Shown: positions 1 to 9,000 of the stretch, in pieces
Position numbering within the stretch: the stretch's first letter is position 1
Layout: each line of letters opens with the position of its first letter
Source: an uncultured Caryophanales bacterium
Lineage (GTDB): Bacteria > Bacillota_I > Bacilli_A > Acholeplasmatales > Anaeroplasmataceae
Length of the DNA stretch: 27,755 bases
Direction of reading: 5' to 3'
Assembly: GCA_937885165.1 (NCBI GenBank)
Contig: CAKZZJ010000052.1
Coordinates: 1-27,755 of the forward strand
The notes under the pieces: model-generated
The model's database searches: none
What the model saw: the letters and a program-made list of their open reading frames with translations, nothing else
Told to the model about the DNA's origin: nothing
Translations under genes and position numbers: made by a program

Positions 1-3000
1 TGTCAGGAACATGTTCTCGGAATCGGATGTGGATGTGGAACGCCAGTTACGGATACTAAGATTGTTGATGAAGCATTCTTAGAATATTTCAGTAAATATC
101 CACAAGGATTATATAGTATTCAGGGTATATCTATTGCCTCATCTATAAAAGAAATCGGTAAAGATATAGTTTATGGATTCTATGATGATAAACCACTTCT
201 TGTTTACATCGCTAACATGCCGATAAGCGGTAATGATGTATATAATGAAGAAAACTGGATTAAGGGTAGTGCTTTAGTATATTATGGCCAAAATGTTTCT
301 TGGATATGTTCAGATACTATTAATTATCAAATCATAATAAGCTCAACTGATTATAAATTAATTGGTTATTATAAAGATAATTATGTTGAAGTAACAAGTT
401 ATGTAGATGGAATTTCTTCATACCAAAGATTCGTTGTAGCAGAAGATACAACAATTAATAGATGTTATTATGTAGCATCAGTTGTAGAATCTACTGTAGT
501 TAATGTAAACAATGTTACTAATTATTATATTTACACTAATAATGGATTCATTAAAGCTAGAGAATATGTTTTAGGTGAAGCATATTATACATTAACTAAG
601 GCTGAACAATTAGATAGCAGTAATACATATTATGTAGCTGATACTAATAACACATTCTATAAGCCTATATATGAAGAAATATCTTATGAACTTGCTTCAT
701 ATCTATATGAAAATAAAATTTATAATATTTACTTAAAAGATAGTACTAAGACTGGTGAATATTATAATGTAGTAGCTTATGGAAATACACTTGATTCAGC
801 TAATACATATTACAGATTTGTAAGATATGATCATATAACTGATGCAAATGCACAAGATGCATTAGTTTATAGTTCATATAATGTATTTGCAATACAAAAA
901 GTTTATGAAAGCTTCATAGACAATTATGAAATTATGTATACAGGCAGTGAAATAACTGTAGTAAGTCAAGTTATTTCAACAGCTAGAGTAATTCATAATA
1001 ATTCATATGTTCTTGCAACAGATGTATTATTTAACCATAATAATAAATATTACATGAATGTTGATGGTTATATGGAAGTTACAATAAGCGACATATATGA
1101 ATTCGCAAGATTATTTGGAAGCTTATACACTAAAGAAACCATAAATGAAGAAGATGTTTATACAAAGGTAGCATTTGATAGTAACAATTTTGAAAACTAT
1201 TATTATTATGATACTGAAAATAATGAATATAAGGCATTTGGAAGTAAAGATTTAATGGATGCTTATAGCGGCAATATTTATGTTAAGACTAATGTAAATA
1301 TCCCAGTATATAATAATTATGGTGCTTATAGAGTTGAATATAGTAACAACGTAAATGCATCTAACACATCATCTAATTCAAGCGATGCTTTAGTTACATT
1401 CTTATCAAATAATACAAGAATATTCTATTATGATGCTCAGGGCGGAAGTACTACATCTGATAAAGCATATCGTCATTTCACAATTACTAAAGCTCCAATT
1501 AATATCGTATATGTTGATTCAATGACATTTGAAGAAAACACATATTACGAAAAAGATTTAAATAATACAATCACTACATATACTAATATCAATAATATGA
1601 CTTCAGGATACATGAACTCAAATGATGTATTAAATGCTCACATTAGATCTACTGATGTTGATAGTAAAGTTTATTATGGTATTAATAAAGAAACTAGTGG
1701 TTACTTTAGTGCTGCAATAAGTTATGCAAAAAATAATACATACTACAGCAAGACTATAGTTACTGCTGGTAGTATTGATGAAACCACATTTAATAATGGT
1801 ACATATTATGTATTATCTAATGGCAAATATGTTAAAGCAAATGAATATAATTCATCATATGAATATTACACATTTGAACAGAATAATAGTGTTGATATGT
1901 CTAATTATACTAAATATTATGTATATAATTATGACAGCTTCGTATTTGATTCATGGAGTGTAATCAATGGCGATAAAGTTTTAACTGATAATTATTATTT
2001 GGTATTTGATGGTGTAAAAGTTACAATTAATCAAAAAGAATTAATCGTAAGATGGAGTAATCTATCTACAGATTATGAAGCTAATTTAACATTACCTAAA
2101 GCAACTGTAGTAATAGTTGATCCATATGATGAATATGTAGAAGAAATCGTACCTATTTCATATTCTTTCGTAGATGAAGCATCAGGTAATAAAATAGAAG
2201 GAAATGATGGTATTCCTCATTCAATAGGTAGATTCTTAGTTTCAGCATCTACAACTAATACAAACTATAAATTATTTGGTTATACTGCTACATTTATCGT
2301 AAATAAGGTTACTATCGATAACCCAGAAATCATGTCATCATTGACATATAATGGCCATAAACAGTTTATGACAAATGTTGATGCAAGCGATAAATACGAT
2401 TTCTATGTTTGGTATAATAGCACAACTAATACTTATACATATAAGCAAGTAGCAGATCCTGCTAATAATTTAGAATATATTATCAAGAATATAACTAATA
2501 ATAATTATGTTTCAGTAACTGTATTAGCTGATAATTACGAATATGTATCAAAAGCCATAACTAAAGATCAGTTTAGTGCTATTAAGTCTACATTATATAC
2601 ATATGATAAAAATACAGATAAATATACTAAACTTGATAATGATGCTACATTTGATAAAGATACTAAATATTATATTCATAATGAAAATACATTCAGTAAT
2701 TTAAAGTCTTCATTATATACATATGATGAAAATACAGATAAATATACTAAACTTGATGATAATGCTACATTTGAAAAAGAAGATAAATATTATATTGTAA
2801 ATACTGAAGCATTTGATAATATCAAGTCTAACTTATATACATATAATGCAGCTACAGGTGAATATACTAAACTTGATAGTAATGCTTTATATAATGAAAA
2901 TATAAATTATTATGTTCATACATCTAATGAATATTATCTAAAGAGAATTGATGTAGATAAATTAGGTGGAACTGATGCAGGTATATATTTCGTATACATC

Positions 3001-6000
3001 ATCTTAAGAGATTCAACTAATTATCAGTGGACTGATGGTAGAGATCCATTATTCCGTTCTAAAGTTCTTGAAAGATCATTTACTATCTTTACTAGAACAA
3101 TCACATTGACACTTAATAATAGTGAGGATGTTATTAATAACCACATCGAAGTAATATTAAATGGTAATTCATATTATTATTACGTTGCTAATGTAAATAA
3201 AGATAATTATAGCTCATTCTATGTAATTGATGATAATAATTCATTTGTTAAAGCAACTTCATATGATGAAAATATTGCATATTATACATTAAGAACAGTA
3301 CCTGTAATTAATGAAAATAAATTTAATGAATATTATGTATTATCTGATGGTAAATATACCAAGGCTACATCATATTCATCAGGGACTAAATATTATGGCA
3401 TTATTGAAATTGATGAAAATGCAATTACTAGTGATAATTATTTAAGTTTATATATTAATGATAATGGCACATATAGACTTCCAACAAGTGAAGAAGTCAG
3501 TGAAAAAGGTTATTATCTATTTGTTGAAATCGAATATGTAAACAATGATAATTATGAAAATTATTATATCTATAATGGAACATCATATGTTCATCCAACT
3601 GGATATATTGATAATGCTACATATTATTCATATACATGGGTTTCTAATTCAGAATATGTAATTTCAGGATTACTTGCTGATGATTCATTTAATGGTAGTA
3701 TCTACTTTAAGCCAACTATAGCTCAGACTAGATTTGAAAATACATTATTAGGATTTGAATATGTAATCACATATATTGAAAAGACATATAAAGCAACTAA
3801 ATATGATTCAGAATCAGCTGATCCATATTATGTAATGGAATATGAATTATTAGATAATAGTGCTGCAGCAAATTATTCTGAACAATTATATGTAAAAGTT
3901 ATTACATATGCTAAGAATACAAATGAATTTAATAATGCAACTAAATATTATCTTGGTAGATATGTAGAAATAGATAATGAAGATGCAATAAAACTTAAGT
4001 TAGACGGAAATAAAGTATATAAATATGATGCTGAGGATGGATATACTGAAGTTGAAAATGTATATGATGCTACTGATATTACATTCTATAAATTTGAGTA
4101 TGTATTAATAGATGATGAATTTGCATTTAATGAATTAATCAGTGCTGAAGTAAATATTTATGAACTAGTAGATGATGAATATGTTCTTGCAAAAGAATAT
4201 AAAGCTAATACTACATATTATGATGAAAACAATAATGAAATATCATTAATTGAGGTTCTATATAATCATAATAATTATAATGATAATATTTATGTAATAG
4301 ATCAAATCAGTTATAAAGAATCTGAATATAATTCAACTGAAGAAAATTATTACAAGGCTGTATTTAGGAAATTAGATGCTAATGAAGCAAATGAATTAGC
4401 ATCATCAGGTGTAACGTTATATAAACTTGATAATACTCAAACAGGAGTAAGAGATAACAACAATTATACATTTGGTATAGGTGGTTATATTTATGTTAAA
4501 TATCCATCATTTAATGTAAGCTATGATAAGAGTGAATGTGTTATTGATGATGTAACATATGATTCACAGACTGTAACATATAATGGAAAAGGTCAGAATA
4601 TAAAAGTTAATGTAAAAGATGAGACAGGAACTGATTTAATTAATGCTAATATCGCTACCATAACTTATAAATATCCAGGTGATGAAGATTATCTTAAAGA
4701 TGTTGATGAAGAAAATAGAACTGAAGGTGAATCATATTTCAAAGCTCCAGTAGAGGCTGGCAAACATATAATTCAATTTAAAGTAACTGGCGATAATTTT
4801 GAAGATTATTACGGAACAATAGTATTGATAATTGAAAAAGCAACTCCGGTTATAGAAATAACTAAAGACCTTAATAAACCATATGATGGAGATGCTGTAT
4901 CATTAGAATATAATGTATATAACAATGATTTGATAAGCTTATCAACAGAAGAATATAACAAGAAAGTTGTAATAAGATATTATAGATTTATTGATGAGGA
5001 AAAATTAGATATAGCTCAGTCTTCTGCAACTGATGCAGGAACATGGAAAGTTGTAATTAATGTTGTTGAGACAGCTAATTATATTGCACAAACATTAGAA
5101 GAAACATTTGTTATTTCCAAGATAGATCTTAAAGTTAATGTATCAACATCTACAGGCTATAAAGGTAATATAGAATCTTATAGTTATACTATCAGTGGTC
5201 AAACAGATGAAATAAATGCTACTGCAATTGTTAATAATGAAACAAAAAATGTAGGATTTAGTGGTTATATTCTTAATTTAGTATATGAAACATCAGAATT
5301 AAAGGTTGGTATATATAGTATCAATTATGATAAGGATGCTAAATATTATCGCTATGATGAAGAAAGAAAGACTTATGTTGAAGTAGAATTATCAAGAGAT
5401 GAATTCTTGAAATATAGTGGAACTCTTTATAAAGGCGATAATCATGAACGTGTTTCAAAAGTTGTATTATTAACAGATAGCTTTACTGTTAAGAAAGAAT
5501 CTGGTGGTATAACTAAGAATGTTACAAATAATTTCAATATCGATATAGAAACATTTAAAGTTGAAATTATACAAGCAAATGCAACCATAAGTGTAACATT
5601 AGATAGAAGCACTTATAACGGCGAACCATTAGATGAGCCTAATATTAAGACAAGTTCAACTGGAGAAGTTACTTATGAATGGCAAGATAGTAATGGTAAC
5701 AAACTTTATTCAGCTCCAGTTGATGCCGGAGAATATAAGATTAAAGTAACTGTTAATGGTGATGCTAATACTTTAGATAATACTTCTATAATTGGATTCT
5801 ACATTAATCCATATCCAGTGCAATTAAGCATAAATAACACTTCAATTTATTACACTGGTAGTGTTACATATCCAATTATCACTTATTCTGATACAACAAG
5901 AGAAATCTTAAACCGTGCTGGATTAACATTAGGATATGTTAAATCTGAAGGTTATGATAATTTATCTACAGGAAGCCAGAAATTCATTTATACAACAAAT

Positions 6001-9000
6001 GGCAATGATAATTTCATATTGGCTTATGGAGAAAACTATTTAGAATCTGATAAGCATAAAGAAATTGAAATATCATATACTATAGTACCAGTTGATATTA
6101 CAATTAAAGCTACAGATATAATGATTTATAAGAATGGTGATGTTTGGAGTAAATCTGCAGATGAAATTACAATTGAAGGATTACCAGAAGGCTTTGTAGT
6201 ATCTGGATCAATATCAACATTATCAGGCGAAACTAAGAAATATACATCCGAGTCTATGTTTGTAACCAATACATTATTTATCTACCATTATGATGTAGTA
6301 AATAATCCTAGCGAATATAGTGGAATATTATATGAATTAGTTGACGGAGAATATCAGGTTGCATCTGAAGTAACTGATGGCATAACTTATTATGCAAGAA
6401 CAGATGCTAAACGTAATTTCAATATTAAATATAATTTATCTGTTGAAATTAAATATGAAGGCGCACCATATACTGTAGTTGATGGTGTATTAGCAGATGC
6501 TGAGAAAAATATTTATGTAATTAATTATGAATATGACAGTCTATATCATCAAGCATTAATTACTACTAATGTATCAGGTGCTAGGGTAATCTACAACTGC
6601 AACACATTAACTTCATTATCTCCATTTGGATTGACTGATGTTGGATTTATTGAAATTGGATTTACAGTTACTGCACCATATTATGATACATCTACAGGTA
6701 CAATTCAGCTTCACATTAATCAACTTGAATTAGCATCAAATGTAGATGAAACTAAACTTGATAAAGAATACGATACATCAATTTATGAATTGAATTATAA
6801 TTTCACTACTAAGACATTAAATAGTGATGGGTCATATTCATATAATAAACTGATACCTGATATCAGTAATAGAATTTCTGTTAAATATTATTCATTCTTA
6901 GAAGATTACTTCATTAAGGCTAGTATTTATAATAGAGAGATTACATATTATAAATTAAGAACAAAAGATAATGCAGAAGAAGCATTAGGTTGTCTATATT
7001 TAGATGGTGACTTCTATCGTAAATTAACATCTACAGATAATTATGATAGTGAAACTTCATATTATGAATTAGTAGAAGTAGATAGTAATTTAGTAAATGA
7101 AGATAAATATACTGACTATATAATGAATATGCCAGTTCATGTTTCATCTGTAACTTATGTTGGATTATATTATGCAATATTAACTGTAACAGGCGATGTA
7201 AACATCAAGAGCTTGAGTGAAACATATTTCTTCAGGATTGCTCAAACAAAAGCGAATATTGAAATTGATACAACATATTTAAGACAGATGTATACAGGTA
7301 CAGTTGTAAAGGATCCTAAGGTTTATACATATTCTTCATCAGCGAATATAACTTATAAATATTACAATTATAATGATTATTATTCTCAACCAGAAGGATA
7401 TTATGAAACATATATAAGAAACAGTTACAATTCTTCACCATATCGTTATTATCGTCCTGCTAAGGTAGATACTAACGAGGTGGCAGCTGATAATTATAAT
7501 AATTATTATGTATGGAGTGAATCTAATAAGGCCTATATCAAGGCAACAAGTTTTGACTCAAGTACAACTTACTATACAATGCGTATAGTTGCAACATCTT
7601 ATATCTCAACATCTATTCCATATTATGTATATAGAACATCTAAGATAAATGAAGGTGTTGAAAAGCCAACTTCATACTTCAAGGCTAATTATTATGCTAA
7701 CAGCGGTTATACATATTATGTACTTAATGTATCATATGATCAGAATAATAATGCTTCATATGAATATGTTGTATCAGAAAATCCAGCAGAAGAGACTGAA
7801 CAATTATATATCACTGAAAGACCAAGCAGAGTAGGTATATATGTAGTTGAAATCACGGTTGGAGGAAATGCTGATTACACTAGTGCTACTAAAGCATATA
7901 CATTCGAAATTGTTGAAAGAGTATCCCGTGTACAGTGGCTTAACTTCGAATATACATATGATGGAGAATATCATGTACCTACTGCATATATCTATGATAC
8001 TACAGGTGAAAAGGTATACTTAAATGTAGGTATAACTGATGGAAATGGTAATGCACTATACGAAAATGGCGAATTAGTGAAAGGCTTATATGGTGGTACG
8101 TACCAAGTTAAAGCGTTGACTAATGCTGGAGATGACTTCTCGCTTGCAGGAGACTTGGCAACATTAGTAATCAATCCAAGAAGAATTGAGCTTACATATT
8201 CAGGTACATTCGCTTGGGAAAGCAATGATACTAAATTTGAGGCTTCATTCAATAACGAAAATGAATATGATTACTTAGCAGAAAATTACAATGAGTATTA
8301 TTTATATGATGCAAGTGAAAATAAGTTTGTTGCTGCAGCAACATATGATAATAGCTTAACTTATTATGTAAGAAATAGAGTATATTATGTTCTAGAATCA
8401 AGTGATACTATGCCAGAAGTAGTTTACACTAACTTCTATATCTATGATGATGCAACTCATAGTTACACAAGAGCACTATCTTATGATAAGGATCAGGAAT
8501 ATTATAGATTCACAGTATTAGATAAGAATTATACATATTATACAAATGGTGGTAAGATTTATAATATCTTAGGTACAGATAACTTATCATTGATATTAAC
8601 AACAAAGACTGGCGCTATGGGTACATATACATCTAATTCAAACTTCAATACTAATCTTATTATTATTGATAAGAATGGTAAGGATGTTACTTCATCATAT
8701 AATCTTCAGACTATATTATCTGTATCAATTAGATATAAAGATATTGAATTCAAATTTATTGATGACGAGACAGAAAAAGAAGTAAGTCAGGATAGCGAAG
8801 GCTATTACACTTACATAGTGGATTATAATCAGCCATTTGAGATAGAATTTGATGGTGAAGAAGGTTCAGTTATAACTTATAATAACAGTACTCATACATT
8901 CCCTTATTCATTATCATATAGCGAAACAACTTATCAAGAAAGAACAAATGAGACTGAATATTATAGATATTACAAACTAGTTTATGTAGAACTTGCTGTA

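Noticed and set aside
7..16. 10-bp palindrome GAACATGTTC at the window start
   Set aside because: Short, inside coding sequence, not extended by flanking bases; compatible with chance.
217..219. ATG at 217 as the true start of gene 1
   Set aside because: The frame is open back to base 1 with coherent protein sequence, and no Shine-Dalgarno precedes this ATG.
2572..2931. CRISPR array or non-coding satellite
   Set aside because: Units are contiguous with no spacers, keep the reading frame, and encode a consistent protein module.
7992..8252. Minus-strand open frames (also at 11709, 12358, 12434, 13915, 15379, 17902 and 23108)
   Set aside because: Short, antisense to well-supported repeat domains, with no Shine-Dalgarno or recognisable protein features; expected by chance opposite A/T-rich genes.
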